Assembly: GCF_000403435.2 (NCBI RefSeq)
Contig: NZ_KE159709.1
Location: 62,001 to 126,000, forward strand
Length of the DNA: 64,000 nt
Source of the DNA: Oscillibacter sp. 1-3
Lineage (GTDB): Bacteria > Bacillota > Clostridia > Oscillospirales > Oscillospiraceae
Direction of reading: 5' to 3'
The notes under the pieces are model-generated. The model was not told the origin of the DNA. It did not search any database and was given only the letters and a program-made list of their open reading frames with translations. The position numbers and the translations under genes were made by a program. Positions 34,181-42,897 of this stretch are shown here, piece by piece (the stretch's first letter is position 1; each line of letters starts with the position of its first letter).

Positions 34181-34861
34181 ATGTTTACCGGATTTACAGA
34201 CGAGACCGTGGACTTCATGTGGGGCATCCGCTTCAACAACGAGCGGACGTGGTTTGAGGCCCACAAGGAGATCTACCTGACGCATTTCTACCACCCCATG
34301 TGCGACCTTGCGGAGGAGCTGTACGCCTTCATGCTGGAAAAGCGTCCGGACTGCGGATTGATCCGCAAGGTGACCCGGATCTACCGGGATGCCCGGCGGC
34401 TCCATGGCCGGGGGCCCTATAAGGAGAGCCTGTGGCTTTCAGTGGAGCAGGCGGGGGAGCAGTGGACTGCCCGGCCCACCTTCTGGTTCGAGCTGATGCC
34501 GGAGGGCTGGACCTACGGCATGGGTTACTGGATGCCCAAGCCCGCCACCATGGCCAAGCTCCGCGCCCGAATTACCCGGGACCCCAGGACCATGGAGGAG
34601 CTGACGAGGAAGCTGGCGGGACAGGCGGAGTTCGCTTTGGAGACACAGGACTACAAGCGGCCCAAATGCGCCGCGCCCTCGGCGGCGCTGGAGCCCTGGT
34701 TCCGGGCCAAGTCTTTCACCATCATCCATGAGGACAAGCTGACGGAGGAGCTCTTTGGGCGGGACGTTGTGGAGCGGGTGAAAAAGGGATGGGAGTTTCT
34801 GCTGCCCTATTACGACTATTTTGTCACTCTGGACGGAGACCCGGACCCCGCGGCGGAATAA
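34181..34861 (+). CDS. DUF2461 family protein
   Basis: A 226-residue soluble protein of the DUF2461 (TIGR02453) family, recognised from FLWGIRFNNERTWFEAHK-like sequence near 13-32, the IRKVTRIYRDARRLHGRGPYKESLW segment near 61-85, and FWFELMPEGWTYGMGYW near 98-114. The biochemical role of the family is unknown. It is a single-gene unit with its own promoter. Confidence 0.88.
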   Translation: MFTGFTDETVDFMWGIRFNNERTWFEAHKEIYLTHFYHPMCDLAEELYAFMLEKRPDCGLIRKVTRIYRDARRLHGRGPYKESLWLSVEQAGEQWTARPTFWFELMPEGWTYGMGYWMPKPATMAKLRARITRDPRTMEELTRKLAGQAEFALETQDYKRPKCAAPSAALEPWFRAKSFTIIHEDKLTEELFGRDVVERVKKGWEFLLPYYDYFVTLDGDPDPAAE

Positions 34862-34964
34862 ACCGGCCCCGCTCTGCGGGCAGGGCCGCTCCGCTGATTT
34901 TGCATTTTCCCCGTAAAACCCGCCGCGCTGGGCTTTTGCGGAGCGCTTGAAAGGAGAGGTCCCA

Positions 34965-35444
34965 ATGGATGAGCGGTTTTTTGGGTGTCTGCAAAGCAGA
35001 GGCTGGAAGATCGAACGGTACGAGGGAGCGGCCCCTGGTGTTCCGGAGACGCTGCGGAAGCGGTACCCCGCCGCTGAACGGTGGCTTGCGTGGATTGGCG
35101 GGGTAAAATCCGCCGTCAACGGCGATGAGGCGACGTGGCTCCTGTGCGCGGAGGATTATGCCGGACAGGGCGGGGCGGCGTTCCGGTGGGACGAATGGGA
35201 GCTGCTCAGTTTGGCGAGTGCGGATGGAGACCCGGCCTGGGAGGCGGAGATCCGGCGCTTCTGGGATGCGCATCTTCCCATTATCATGTCAGTGGCGGAT
35301 GGGCGCTATTCCTACTACGCCCTCTCCGCGGCGGACGGCGCGGTGGTGTCCGGCGGCGAGCCGGAGTTTGAGGTGTGCGAGACGGCCGCCGCTTCTCTGG
35401 AGGCGTTTTTGGAGAAGATCACAGAGGGCGGTGTGCTGCTGTAA
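34965..35444 (+). CDS. SMI1/KNR4 (SUKH)-like protein
   Basis: A 159-residue acidic soluble protein starting at the ATG preceded by AAAGGAGAGG. The C-terminal half has the look of a SUKH-fold protein (FWDAHLPIIMSVADGRYSYYALSAADG, then a closing helix AAASLEAFLEKI). SUKH proteins are often immunity proteins to secreted toxins, but many are housekeeping. No toxin gene is adjacent, so the role is open. The assignment is by pattern only. Confidence 0.6.
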   Translation: MDERFFGCLQSRGWKIERYEGAAPGVPETLRKRYPAAERWLAWIGGVKSAVNGDEATWLLCAEDYAGQGGAAFRWDEWELLSLASADGDPAWEAEIRRFWDAHLPIIMSVADGRYSYYALSAADGAVVSGGEPEFEVCETAAASLEAFLEKITEGGVLL

Positions 35445-35466
35445 TTCCCGTTTACCTGCGAAAGGG

Positions 35467-35495
35467 TTGAAAATCCAGATGTAACCGTCTATACT
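35467..35495 (+). promoter_or_regulatory. Promoter of the HD hydrolase gene
   Basis: TTGAAA (35467-35472) and TATACT (35490-35495) are 17 bases apart, 36 bases before the ATG. Confidence 0.7.
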
Positions 35496-35531
35496 ATTGG
35501 TCTAAAAACTGACAATAAAGGAGCGATTGCG

Positions 35532-36116
35532 ATGAAAACCTGTCCCGACCGGGCAGCAGCCCTGGCGCTGCTGAGAAAGTACAACACAGAGCCCTTCCAT
35601 ATTCAGCACGCCCTGACGGTGGAGGGCGTCATGCGGTGGTACGCAAACGAGCTGGGCTATGGCGGGGAGGCGGACTTCTGGGCCGCGGCGGGCCTCCTCC
35701 ACGACGTGGACTTTGAGAAGTGGCCGGAGGAGCACTGCAGGAAGGCGCCGGAGCTGCTGGCGGAGATTGGCTGCGGCGAGGATCTGGTCCACGCCGTGTG
35801 CAGCCACGGCTACGGATTGTGCTCTGATGTGGAGCCTGCTGAGGAGATGGAGAAGGTCCTCTTCGCGGCGGACGAGCTGACGGGCCTCATCGGCGCGGCG
35901 GCCCGGATGCGCCCCAGCAAGAGCTGCCAGGACATGGAGGTCAGCTCCCTCAAGAAGAAGTTCAAGGACAAGAAGTTCGCCGCCGGCTGCTCCCGGGACG
36001 TCATCAAGGACGGCGCGGAGCGGCTGGGCTGGACCCTGGAGGAGCTGATGGAGAAGACCATCTTGGCCATGCGCTCCTGCGAGGAGAGTGTGTCAGCGGA
36101 GATGGCGGCGCTGTAA
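35532..36116 (+). CDS. HD-domain metal-dependent phosphohydrolase
   Basis: A 194-residue hydrolase. The HD metal centre is visible: the first His in FHIQHALTVEG (near 20), the HD pair in GLLHDVDFEKWPEEH (near 55), a further His in HAVCSHGYG (near 92), and a D in AADELTG (near 116). The C-terminal half is basic helices (SSLKKKFKDKKFA). The family hydrolyses nucleotides or phosphate esters; the substrate is unknown. It is followed 7 bases later by a small membrane protein, perhaps cotranscribed. Confidence 0.85.
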   Translation: MKTCPDRAAALALLRKYNTEPFHIQHALTVEGVMRWYANELGYGGEADFWAAAGLLHDVDFEKWPEEHCRKAPELLAEIGCGEDLVHAVCSHGYGLCSDVEPAEEMEKVLFAADELTGLIGAAARMRPSKSCQDMEVSSLKKKFKDKKFAAGCSRDVIKDGAERLGWTLEELMEKTILAMRSCEESVSAEMAAL

Positions 36117-36123
36117 AAAAGCC

Positions 36124-36561
36124 ATGGAAACAACCTGGAAGCGGTTTGTCCAAATCGATATTTTTGTAACCCTGGCGGGCTTCATCACCCTGGGGGGATG
36201 GTACGCCTACTGGTTCAACACGCTGTCAGACGTAGGGCTCCTGGGGGCCATGATTATGTTCGCCCTGGATTTCTTCGGCCTGCCCCTGCTGGCCCTGGCG
36301 GCGCTGGTTCTGCTGGTGTCCCAGTGGAGCCGCAGTCACTGGGGGGTTCTGCTGGGCGCGTTCATCCAGCTGTTGTACGGCGGCGCGTATACCTTCTTTT
36401 TAGCGATGGCGGGGGGCTTCATAACCCCGGGTTTCGTGGCCGGCCCCATCTTCCTGACGGCGGGCATTGCGGGGGCGATCATGTGCCTGACCATCCCAAA
36501 GGACCGGCGCGGCTGGGAGAGGCCGGAGAGGCGGACCCCGCCTCCAGGGGAGTTTGAATGA
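36124..36561 (+). CDS. Small four-helix membrane protein, unknown function
   Basis: A 145-residue integral membrane protein with four predicted helices at about 9-29, 36-66, 72-92 and 95-118, and a charged Pro-rich C terminus. The ATG at 36124 has no clear Shine-Dalgarno, so translation probably depends on the HD-hydrolase gene whose stop is 7 bases upstream. No family is recognised. Confidence 0.65.
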   Translation: METTWKRFVQIDIFVTLAGFITLGGWYAYWFNTLSDVGLLGAMIMFALDFFGLPLLALAALVLLVSQWSRSHWGVLLGAFIQLLYGGAYTFFLAMAGGFITPGFVAGPIFLTAGIAGAIMCLTIPKDRRGWERPERRTPPPGEFE

Positions 36562-36565
36562 CAAA

Positions 36566-36599
36566 AAGAAGCGGTATGGCCTGGGCCATACCGCTTCTT
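36566..36599. terminator. Bidirectional terminator
   Basis: A perfect 16-bp stem (36566-36581 with 36584-36599) sits between convergent genes. The minus-strand transcript ends in CTTTTTG, so it serves the FakA-like gene well. Confidence 0.88.
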
Positions 36600-36610
36600 G
36601 CGTGGTTCGC

Positions 36611-38296
36611 TCACTCCATGGAGATGATATAGTAATACACGGGCTGTCCGCCGGAGAGGACGGCCACCTCGGCGTCGGGGCAGGTCTGCTCAAAGAGCTT
36701 CCCTGCGGCCTCCGCGTCCTCCTGGGACACGTCCTCGCCGAAGTACAGGGAGATGAAGGAGGAGCCCTTCTCTTTGGCGGAGCCCGCCAGCCGCTCCAGC
36801 AGAGCGGGGAGGGACCCGTCGGTGCCGAAGAGTCTGCCCTCCTCCAGGGCCAGGTAGTCGCCCTCTTTGATGTCAAATCCATCAAAATCGGAGTCCCGGG
36901 CGGCATAGGTGATCTGGGCGGTGGTGACAGTGGGCAGGCTCTCGGTCATGGCGGCGGTGATGTCCTCCGCCGCCGGGGCCTCAAAATCCGCGTTCATCAT
37001 GGCGGTGATGCCCTGGGGCACGGTTTTGGTGGGAATGACCACCACTTTTTTCTCCGTCAGGGCAGCGCACTGCTGGGCGGCCATGATGATGTTGCCGTTG
37101 TTGGGCAGGACGAACACCGTCTCGGCGGGGACGGCGTCCACGCCCTCCAGAATGGCCTCGGTGGAGGGATTCATGGTCTGCCCGCCGGACACCACGCTGT
37201 CAACACCCAGGTCCTTGAAGACTGCCTCCAGGCCCGCTCCGGCGCACACCGCCAGGAAGCCGTACTTTTTCTCCGGCGGGGCCACCACGTGGCCGCCGGC
37301 GGGGGCGGCGCCGGATTCAAGGGCCTGCTCCACGGCGTCCAGATCGTCGGTGCTCTGGACATGGCGGCCGGCGGCCAGATCCTCCGCCTGGGTGCGCATG
37401 TTCTCGATCTTGGCGAGCTCCAGAGTGCCGTACTTCTGGGCCTCCGTCAGGGCGGCGCCGGGGATGTCCGTGTGGACGTGGACCTTGAAGGCGTCGTCAT
37501 CCTCGCCGATGACCAGGCTGTCGCCGATGCTGTCGAGATATGTCCGCAGGGGGTCCAGGGACCGCTCCACCGTCTTGCGGACGATGAACACCGTGTCAAA
37601 GGTGAAGGTGATGTCCTCGCTGGACAGGGCGGCGAAGTCCGCCTTCTCCTGGGGAGCGTCTCCCGAGGTCTCGGGCATGGGCTCGCCCCGCATCTCCGCC
37701 AGCATCCCCTCCAGGATCAGCAGGTATCCCTTGCCGCCGGCGTCCACCACGCCGGCCTTTTTCAGCACGGGATTCATGTCGGTGGTCTGGGCCAGGGTCT
37801 CATATCCCTCCCGGATGGCCTCCTCCAGCACCTTTTCGATGTCCCGCTCCTCCGCGGCGGCCTCCACCGCCCGCTTGGCGGCAAGGCGGGAGACGGTGAG
37901 CACCGTGCCCTCGGCGGGCTTCATCACCGCCTTGTAGGCGGAGGAGACGCCCTGCTGCATGGCGGCGGCGAAGGCGGCGGCGTCGGCGGTCTCCAGGCCC
38001 TTGAGGCCTTTGCTCATTCCCCGGAACAGCAGTGAGAGGATGACGCCGGAGTTGCCCCGGGCGCCCCGCAGCAGCGCGGAGGCGGTGAGGTCGGCGGCCT
38101 GGGTCAGCGTGGCAGGGGCGGCCTTCCGCAGCTCTGTGACAGCGGTGCCGATGGTCATGCTCATGTTGGTGCCGGTGTCCCCGTCGGGCACCGGGAAGAC
38201 GTTCAGGTCGTTGATGGCCTGCTTCTGGGCGGTGATGGCGGCGGCGCCATGGAGCACCATCTGTTTGAAGAGGGCCCCGGTAATCTGTTCGTTCAT
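36611..38296 (-). CDS. DAK2-domain kinase, FakA/YloV-like
   Basis: A 561-residue cytoplasmic protein. The N-terminal DAK2 nucleotide-binding domain shows NDLNVFPVPDGDTGTNMSMT (near 28-47), whose Asp residues bind Mg-ATP, and RGARGNSGVILS (near 78-89). The middle and C-terminal FakA-type domains follow. In Gram-positive bacteria FakA phosphorylates fatty acids bound to FakB for phospholipid synthesis. No FakB (DegV) gene is nearby. It lies 16 bases downstream of the Asp23-like gene, the usual yloU-yloV pairing. Confidence 0.9.
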   Translation of the reverse strand: MNEQITGALFKQMVLHGAAAITAQKQAINDLNVFPVPDGDTGTNMSMTIGTAVTELRKAAPATLTQAADLTASALLRGARGNSGVILSLLFRGMSKGLKGLETADAAAFAAAMQQGVSSAYKAVMKPAEGTVLTVSRLAAKRAVEAAAEERDIEKVLEEAIREGYETLAQTTDMNPVLKKAGVVDAGGKGYLLILEGMLAEMRGEPMPETSGDAPQEKADFAALSSEDITFTFDTVFIVRKTVERSLDPLRTYLDSIGDSLVIGEDDDAFKVHVHTDIPGAALTEAQKYGTLELAKIENMRTQAEDLAAGRHVQSTDDLDAVEQALESGAAPAGGHVVAPPEKKYGFLAVCAGAGLEAVFKDLGVDSVVSGGQTMNPSTEAILEGVDAVPAETVFVLPNNGNIIMAAQQCAALTEKKVVVIPTKTVPQGITAMMNADFEAPAAEDITAAMTESLPTVTTAQITYAARDSDFDGFDIKEGDYLALEEGRLFGTDGSLPALLERLAGSAKEKGSSFISLYFGEDVSQEDAEAAGKLFEQTCPDAEVAVLSGGQPVYYYIISME

Positions 38297-38312
38297 TCGG
38301 CTCGTTCCTCCC

Positions 38313-38663
38313 TCACAAGGTCATGGAATCCACGCACACGTCCACAGCCTTGACGGGTACGCCGGTGTTTTTTGTCACCACATAGCGCACCTCGTTCATG
38401 ATGGAGCGGCACACCGCGGGCAGGTTGACCCCGTTTTCCACGATGATGTGGAGCTCGATGGAGATGGAGTTGTCGTCGTGATAGGTGATGCTGACGCCCT
38501 TGCTCATGGCCTCCCGCCGCAGCAGGTGGACCAGGCCGTCGGTCATGGAGCGGAAGGCCATGCCCTTGACGCCGAAGCAGTTGGTGGCGGCCATGCCGGT
38601 GATATTAGAGAATACGGCGCTGCTGATGGAGATCTCACCCTGATCAGATTTGAATTGAATCAT
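38313..38663 (-). CDS. Asp23/Gls24 family envelope stress protein (YloU-like)
   Basis: A 116-residue protein of the Asp23 family (alkaline shock). Visible pattern: GEISISSAVFSNITGMAATNCFGVKGMA, then VDLHI-type strand ISIELHIIVENGVNLPAVC and the closing VDVCVDSM. The ATG at 38663 is chosen from AAAGGA upstream; the longer frame has no site. It is the first gene of the operon with the FakA-like kinase. Confidence 0.9.
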   Translation of the reverse strand: MIQFKSDQGEISISSAVFSNITGMAATNCFGVKGMAFRSMTDGLVHLLRREAMSKGVSITYHDDNSISIELHIIVENGVNLPAVCRSIMNEVRYVVTKNTGVPVKAVDVCVDSMTL

Positions 38664-38737
38664 GAGAACGTCCTTTCTTTCCTGATATTGACAGGGGAGG
38701 AAACAGCCGCCCCTGCGAGCCATATTAAGAGAATTCT

Positions 38738-38766
38738 ATTATATACGATTCCTCCGGAAAGTACAA
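38738..38766 (-). promoter_or_regulatory. Promoter of the asp23-fakA operon
   Basis: On the minus strand TTGTAC (38766-38761) and TATAAT (38743-38738) are 17 bases apart, about 75 bases before the Asp23-like start. Confidence 0.75.
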
Positions 38767-38801
38767 GTCCCAAAAAAGAGGGCTTGAACCGCAAAAATCT
38801 A

Positions 38802-38830
38802 TTGAAAACCGGTGGGATTTGCCGTAGAAT
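38802..38830 (+). promoter_or_regulatory. Promoter of rsmD-coaD
   Basis: TTGAAA (38802-38807) and TAGAAT (38825-38830) are 17 bases apart, 47 bases before the GTG start of rsmD. It is divergent from the asp23 promoter. Confidence 0.7.
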
Positions 38831-38876
38831 AGGGGAAAACCGCCGGACGACGGCGGAGGACAGAGGAGGGAGCGCC

Positions 38877-39449
38877 GTGCGCGTCATCACCGGCTCCGCA
38901 AGGGGCCGCCGTTTGAAGGAGCTGGGGGGAATGGAGACCCGCCCAACCACCGACCGGGTAAAAGAGGGGCTGTTCAGCGCCCTCCAGTGCGACATCGAGG
39001 GCCGGCGGGTGCTGGACCTCTTCGCCGGCACGGGCCAGCTGGGCATTGAGTGCCTCAGCCGGGGAGCGGCCTCCGCCGTCTTTGTGGACCGGCGGGAGGA
39101 CGCGGTGCGCCTGGTGCGGGAGAATCTGACGCTCACCGGCCTCCAGGACCGGGCCAGGGTGGTGCGGGGCGACTCTCTGGAGTACCTGCGGACGGCGGGG
39201 GAGCGGTTCGACCTTGTGCTTCTGGACCCGCCCTATCAGGCGGGACTGCTGGAGCCCGCGCTGGCGCTTCTAACAGGATTTGACATTTTGAATCCACATG
39301 GTATAATTGTGGCGGAACACCCGGCGGACCGGGTGATGGCGGAGCCGGAGGAGCCCTACCGCATCCGCCGGACCTACCGCTACGGGAAGATCGGCCTGAC
39401 CGTCTTCCGCCGGGGCGGAAACGAAGAGAACGAGGAACAACTCCCATGA
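38877..39449 (+). CDS. rsmD: 16S rRNA (guanine-966-N2)-methyltransferase RsmD
   Basis: A 190-residue SAM-dependent methyltransferase that modifies G966 of 16S rRNA. It begins at GTG (GAGGAGGG upstream) with VRVITGSARGRRL, the family start, then RPTTDRVKEGLFS (near 22-34), the SAM loop LDLFAGTGQLGIE (near 45-57) and the catalytic LLDPPY (near 115-120). Its length fits. A longer in-frame reading into the minus-strand genes is not real. It overlaps coaD by 4 bases. Confidence 0.95.
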   Translation: MRVITGSARGRRLKELGGMETRPTTDRVKEGLFSALQCDIEGRRVLDLFAGTGQLGIECLSRGAASAVFVDRREDAVRLVRENLTLTGLQDRARVVRGDSLEYLRTAGERFDLVLLDPPYQAGLLEPALALLTGFDILNPHGIIVAEHPADRVMAEPEEPYRIRRTYRYGKIGLTVFRRGGNEENEEQLP

Positions 39450-39937
39450 GAACAGCCGTTTGCTCAGGCAGCTTTGACCCCATCACGCTGGGCCACCTGG
39501 ACGTGATCTGCAGGGCCGCCGCCTGTTTTGACCGCGTGGTGGTCTGCGTCAGCCCCAACGCGGAGAAGCGAAGCCAGATGTTTACGCCGGAGCAGAAGCT
39601 TCGGCTGGTGCGCGCCGCCGTAGCGGAGCTCCCCAATGTGGAGGCGGAGCTTTGGCCCGGCCTGCTGGCGGACTTCGCCGCGGCCCACGGGGCGGGCGTC
39701 ATCGTCCGGGGCGTGCGGAACGTGACGGATTTTGACGCGGAGTACCAGATGGCCCTCATTAACAAGGGGATCTGTCCCGGACTGGAGACCATGCTGCTGC
39801 CTGCCGGGCAGGAGTACCAGCATTTCAGCTCCTCCATGGCCCGGGAGATGATCCGCTACCGCCAGCCGCTGGAGAAATACCTGCCCATGTCCATTGTGCC
39901 GATGGTGCTGGAGATGATGGAAAGTCAGAAAGGATAG
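39446..39937 (+). CDS. coaD: Pantetheine-phosphate adenylyltransferase CoaD
   Basis: This 163-residue enzyme transfers AMP to 4'-phosphopantetheine in the penultimate step of coenzyme A synthesis. The nucleotidyltransferase motif GSFDPITLGHLDVI (residues 7-20, HxGH-type) is clear, as are RGVRNVTDFDAEYQM (near 89-103) and YQHFSSSMAREM (near 128-139). rsmD-coaD is the standard order. It is followed 6 bases later by a coiled-coil gene. Confidence 0.97.
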   Translation: MRTAVCSGSFDPITLGHLDVICRAAACFDRVVVCVSPNAEKRSQMFTPEQKLRLVRAAVAELPNVEAELWPGLLADFAAAHGAGVIVRGVRNVTDFDAEYQMALINKGICPGLETMLLPAGQEYQHFSSSMAREMIRYRQPLEKYLPMSIVPMVLEMMESQKG

Positions 39938-39943
39938 GGACCT

Positions 39944-40465
39944 ATGGCCAATGATATTAACCGTCTGATCGATATGCTGTTTGAGCGGATCGAGGACGCC
40001 AAGTCCCCGGCGCTGAAGCCCAATATGAGTCTGGTGGACCGGGATGAGATTCTGGATTTGCTGGAGGAGCTGCGGGCCCAGCTGCCGGTGGAGATCAAGC
40101 GTGCGCAGGAGCTGCTGGCCGCCCGTGAGAAGTTTGTGGAGGAGGCCAAGCGGGACGTGGACCGCATGATGCGCCAGGCGGAGCTGGACGCCAAGACCAA
40201 GGTCTCCGAGAGCGAGGTCATCTACGCCGCCAAGGAGAAGGCCCGGCAGATTGTGGGCCGGGCGGAGGAGCGTTCCCGCCAGCTCTACCAGGTGGCCAAC
40301 GAGTACGCCGAGGACGCCCTGGCCCGCACGGAGGAGGCCGTTCAGGCCGCTTTGGACGAGGTGAAGCAGTCCCGGGTCCGTTTCCGCAGCGCCTCCGCCG
40401 CCGCCATGCAGGAGCAGCGTGACAAGCTGGCTGGCAAAGGCGATCTGGAGGCCCCCACCGGCTGA
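39944..40465 (+). CDS. Coiled-coil protein of unknown function, downstream of coaD
   Basis: A 173-residue soluble protein that is almost entirely charged heptad-rich helix from about 40 to 160 (QELLAAREKFVEEAKRDVDR; KEKARQIVGRAEERSRQLY). It resembles DivIVA- or ATP-synthase-b-like coiled coils. The N-terminal segment (INRLIDMLFERIEDA) is distinct. Conservation next to coaD in clostridia is from memory, not checked here. A structural or division-related role is possible but unproven. Confidence 0.7.
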   Translation: MANDINRLIDMLFERIEDAKSPALKPNMSLVDRDEILDLLEELRAQLPVEIKRAQELLAAREKFVEEAKRDVDRMMRQAELDAKTKVSESEVIYAAKEKARQIVGRAEERSRQLYQVANEYAEDALARTEEAVQAALDEVKQSRVRFRSASAAAMQEQRDKLAGKGDLEAPTG

Positions 40466-40604
40466 GCCTGTCCGTGGTTGACCATAATTCCCGGGGCTTT
40501 TCGAGCGGCTGAGAGAGACCTTATATAAATTTGTTAAAAATGACGGAAAACCTCCGGTAATATTTTCGAAAAAACTATATCTGGGTCACAGACCACAAAG
40601 CTGC

Positions 40605-40645
40605 GCCCGCAAACACAAGATTTTGTGCTTGCGGGTGTTTTTTGT
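40605..40645 (+). terminator. Terminator after the coaD operon
   Basis: CCCGCAA..CACAA pairs with TTGTG..TTGCGGG around a single A/C mismatch, followed by TGTTTTTTGTTTT. The remainder of 40466-40882 is an AT-rich spacer plus the mraZ promoter. Confidence 0.9.
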
Positions 40646-40756
40646 TTTACGTCAACCAGTGGAGTTCTGATCGAACGCGCGTTTGAAAATGCAAATTTTA
40701 GACAAAAAACGTGGGAATTTGCGTATTTTTTGCGAATTTCCGGCGGAAAAAAATCC

Positions 40757-40785
40757 TTGCAATTTCCCCGGCTTTTGCGTATACT
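40757..40785 (+). promoter_or_regulatory. Promoter of the division and cell-wall cluster
   Basis: TTGCAA (40757-40762) and TATACT (40780-40785) are 17 bases apart, immediately upstream of the MraZ-box repeats. Confidence 0.75.
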
Positions 40786-40797
40786 ATAAAACACTGG

Positions 40798-40822
40798 TGG
40801 GGAAAAGTGGGTGATTAGGGGT
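40798..40822 (+). promoter_or_regulatory. MraZ-box direct repeats
   Basis: TGGGG (40798-40802), TGGGT (40808-40812) and GGGGT (40818-40822) are separated by 5-base spacers. This is the TGGGN-N5 arrangement bound by MraZ in other bacteria. Lying just downstream of the -10 box, it fits autorepression of the cluster. Confidence 0.75.
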
Positions 40823-40882
40823 ATTGAGTGCCATCAAAGCCCACGAAATCCCAAAAAGAGGGGAGAAAGGGGGCGGCCTTCC

Positions 40883-41326
40883 ATGGCGAGACTGCTGGGA
40901 AAATCCAACAACAGCATCGACTCCAAAGGCCGCCTGGTCATTCCCTCCGCCATGCGGGAGGCCCTAGGCGACACCTTTTATATCACCATCGGCGCGGAGC
41001 ACTGCCTGACCATCTATCCCCAGGCCAAGTGGGAGCAGATGTCCGAGGAGATGGACGATCTCAGTTACAGCGAGATGCGGGCGCTGACCCTGCTGTACGC
41101 CAATGCCGTCCAGTGCGAGCCGGACGGGCAGGGGCGGGTGCTGATTCCCGCCAGCCTCCGCGCTCACGCGGGGCTGAAAAAGACCGCCACCATCGTGGGA
41201 CTGAACTCCTTTGCCGAGATCTGGGACGAGCAGACCTGGGCCGAGCGGGAGCGGAAGATGCTGGAGAGCGACGATATGGCAGCCGCCATGGACGCCCTGG
41301 CCCGCGCCCGAAGGAACCGCGGGTGA
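40883..41326 (+). CDS. mraZ: Transcriptional regulator MraZ
   Basis: A 147-residue protein with two SpoVT/AbrB-like half-domains. The signatures are [21 protein letters not shown] (near 11-31) and [17 protein letters not shown] (near 77-93). It forms ring oligomers that bind the promoter of its own cluster, and suitable repeats lie at 40798-40822. The ATG at 40883 follows AAAGGGGG. It is first in the division and cell-wall operon, 6 bases before rsmH. Confidence 0.96.
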   Translation: MARLLGKSNNSIDSKGRLVIPSAMREALGDTFYITIGAEHCLTIYPQAKWEQMSEEMDDLSYSEMRALTLLYANAVQCEPDGQGRVLIPASLRAHAGLKKTATIVGLNSFAEIWDEQTWAERERKMLESDDMAAAMDALARARRNRG

Positions 41327-41332
41327 GCGCCT

Positions 41333-42280
41333 ATGGAGTATACCCATAAGCCGGTCCTTTTGGACGAGTGCATCGAGATGCTGAACATCCGCCCCGGCGG
41401 CGTGTATGTGGACGGGACCCTGGGCCGGTCCGGGCACTCCCGGGAGATTGCCCGGCGGCTCAACGGCGGCAGACTGATCTGTATTGACCAGGACACGGCC
41501 GCCATCCAGGCGGCGGAGGAGCGTCTGGCCCCCTGGCGGGACCGGGTAACGCTGGTCCACGGCAACTTTTCCGATCTTGCGGACATTCTGCGGGACGCGG
41601 GAGTCTCCGGCGTGGACGGGGCTCTGTTTGACCTGGGCGTGTCCTCGCCCCAGCTGGACGACGCATCTCGGGGTTTTTCCTACATGCAGGACGCCCCGCT
41701 GGATATGCGCATGGACGACACCGCGGCCCTGACAGCCTGGGAGGTGGTCAATGCCTGGAGCCAGGAGGAGCTGCGGCGCATCCTGTATGAGTACGGCGAG
41801 GAGCGGTACGCTCCCGCTGTCGCCAGAGCCATTGTCCGGGCCCGGGAGACAAGCCCTGTGGAGACCACGCTGGAGCTGGTGGAGATCGTCCGAAGCGCCA
41901 TGCCCCCGGCGGCGCTGCGGGAGAAGCAGCACCCCGCCAAGCGGACCTTTCAGGCCGTCCGCATCGCCGTCAACGGCGAGCTGGATGTGCTGCCCCCCAT
42001 GCTGGAGGCAGCGGTGGACAGCCTGAACCCCGGCGGACGGCTGGCGGTGATTACCTTCCACTCTCTGGAGGACCGGATTGTCAAGCAGACCCTGCGGGAG
42101 CAGGCCCGGGGCTGTACCTGCCCGCGGGAGTTCCCTGTGTGCGTGTGCGGCAAAAAGCCGAAGATCCGCCTGGTGACCCGGAAGCCCATTGTGCCCGGGG
42201 CGGCGGAGCTGAGTGAAAATCCCCGGGCCAGGAGCGCCAAGCTCCGGGCGGCGGAGAAGTGTGGACTATTTGACATTTGA
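41333..42280 (+). CDS. rsmH: 16S rRNA (cytosine-1402-N4)-methyltransferase RsmH
   Basis: This 315-residue SAM methyltransferase modifies C1402 of 16S rRNA. It starts HKPVLLDECIEML, with the SAM loop VDGTLGRSGHS (near 25-35), the FDLGVSSPQLD segment (near 100-110) and RTFQAVRIAVNGEL (near 205-218). The C terminus has the Cys motif CTCPREFPVCVCG and RSAKLRAAE. mraZ-rsmH-ftsL is the standard order. Confidence 0.96.
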   Translation: MEYTHKPVLLDECIEMLNIRPGGVYVDGTLGRSGHSREIARRLNGGRLICIDQDTAAIQAAEERLAPWRDRVTLVHGNFSDLADILRDAGVSGVDGALFDLGVSSPQLDDASRGFSYMQDAPLDMRMDDTAALTAWEVVNAWSQEELRRILYEYGEERYAPAVARAIVRARETSPVETTLELVEIVRSAMPPAALREKQHPAKRTFQAVRIAVNGELDVLPPMLEAAVDSLNPGGRLAVITFHSLEDRIVKQTLREQARGCTCPREFPVCVCGKKPKIRLVTRKPIVPGAAELSENPRARSAKLRAAEKCGLFDI

Positions 42281-42330
42281 TGTTTGACGGGACAAGCTGT
42301 CCCGAAATTTCGCAGAGAGGGGGATTTTCT

Positions 42331-42897
42331 TTGGCTTCGGCGGCAAAGGATCTGCGTTACCGCAAGGGCCGTCCCGCGTCCGTGGACGGCAATCTGGCCC
42401 GCAGCCTGGACTTTGAGGTCCGGGAGCGGGAACTGCGCCACGCCGGGGAGGCCCCCCGGCGGCGGGAGGTGGCCCGGGAAAAGCCCAAGGTACACAGTCT
42501 CCCCAAGGTTCAGCTGCGGGAGGCGCAGCATGTGGCCCCTCTGGCCGTGGTGGGCGCGGCGGCGGCAGCGGTGCTGGTCGTGCTGCTTCTGCTGAGCTAC
42601 ATCCAGCTGACGGTGCTCTCCGCCGATATGGTGGGGCTGCGGAGTGAATTGAAGGTGCTGGAGAAGGAGAACGTGGTGCTCACCACCCAGTATGAGCAGA
42701 TCTACGACCTGGCCACCGTGAAGGCGGCGGCAGAGGCCGCGGGCATGACGAAGCCCGGCGCCAGCCAGGTCTACTATGTGGACGGCTCCGGCGGGGACGC
42801 CGCCGTGGTCTACCACCAGGAGGAGCCCGGTCTTTTGGAGGGACTGCGGGAATCCCTTCACCACGGGATCTACGCGGTGGTGGAATATTTCGACTGA
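42331..42897 (+). CDS. ftsL: FtsL-like division protein
   Basis: A bitopic membrane protein of 188 residues using a TTG start with AGAGAGGGGGA upstream; the earlier ATG overlapping rsmH has no ribosome site. A basic cytoplasmic part (about 1-70) is followed by one membrane helix (about 71-95, LAVVGAAAAAVLVVLLLLSYI) and an extracellular leucine-zipper-like coiled coil (VGLRSELKVLEKENVVLTTQYEQI). FtsL pairs with FtsB/DivIC and FtsQ to activate FtsW/PBP. Identity comes from position and topology, since FtsL sequence is poorly conserved. Confidence 0.8.
   Translation: MASAAKDLRYRKGRPASVDGNLARSLDFEVRERELRHAGEAPRRREVAREKPKVHSLPKVQLREAQHVAPLAVVGAAAAAVLVVLLLLSYIQLTVLSADMVGLRSELKVLEKENVVLTTQYEQIYDLATVKAAAEAAGMTKPGASQVYYVDGSGGDAAVVYHQEEPGLLEGLRESLHHGIYAVVEYFD

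Noticed and set aside
36554-38035. 493-codon open frame on the plus strand
   Set aside because: It is opposite the FakA-like gene, whose DAK2 motifs and promoter settle the coding strand.
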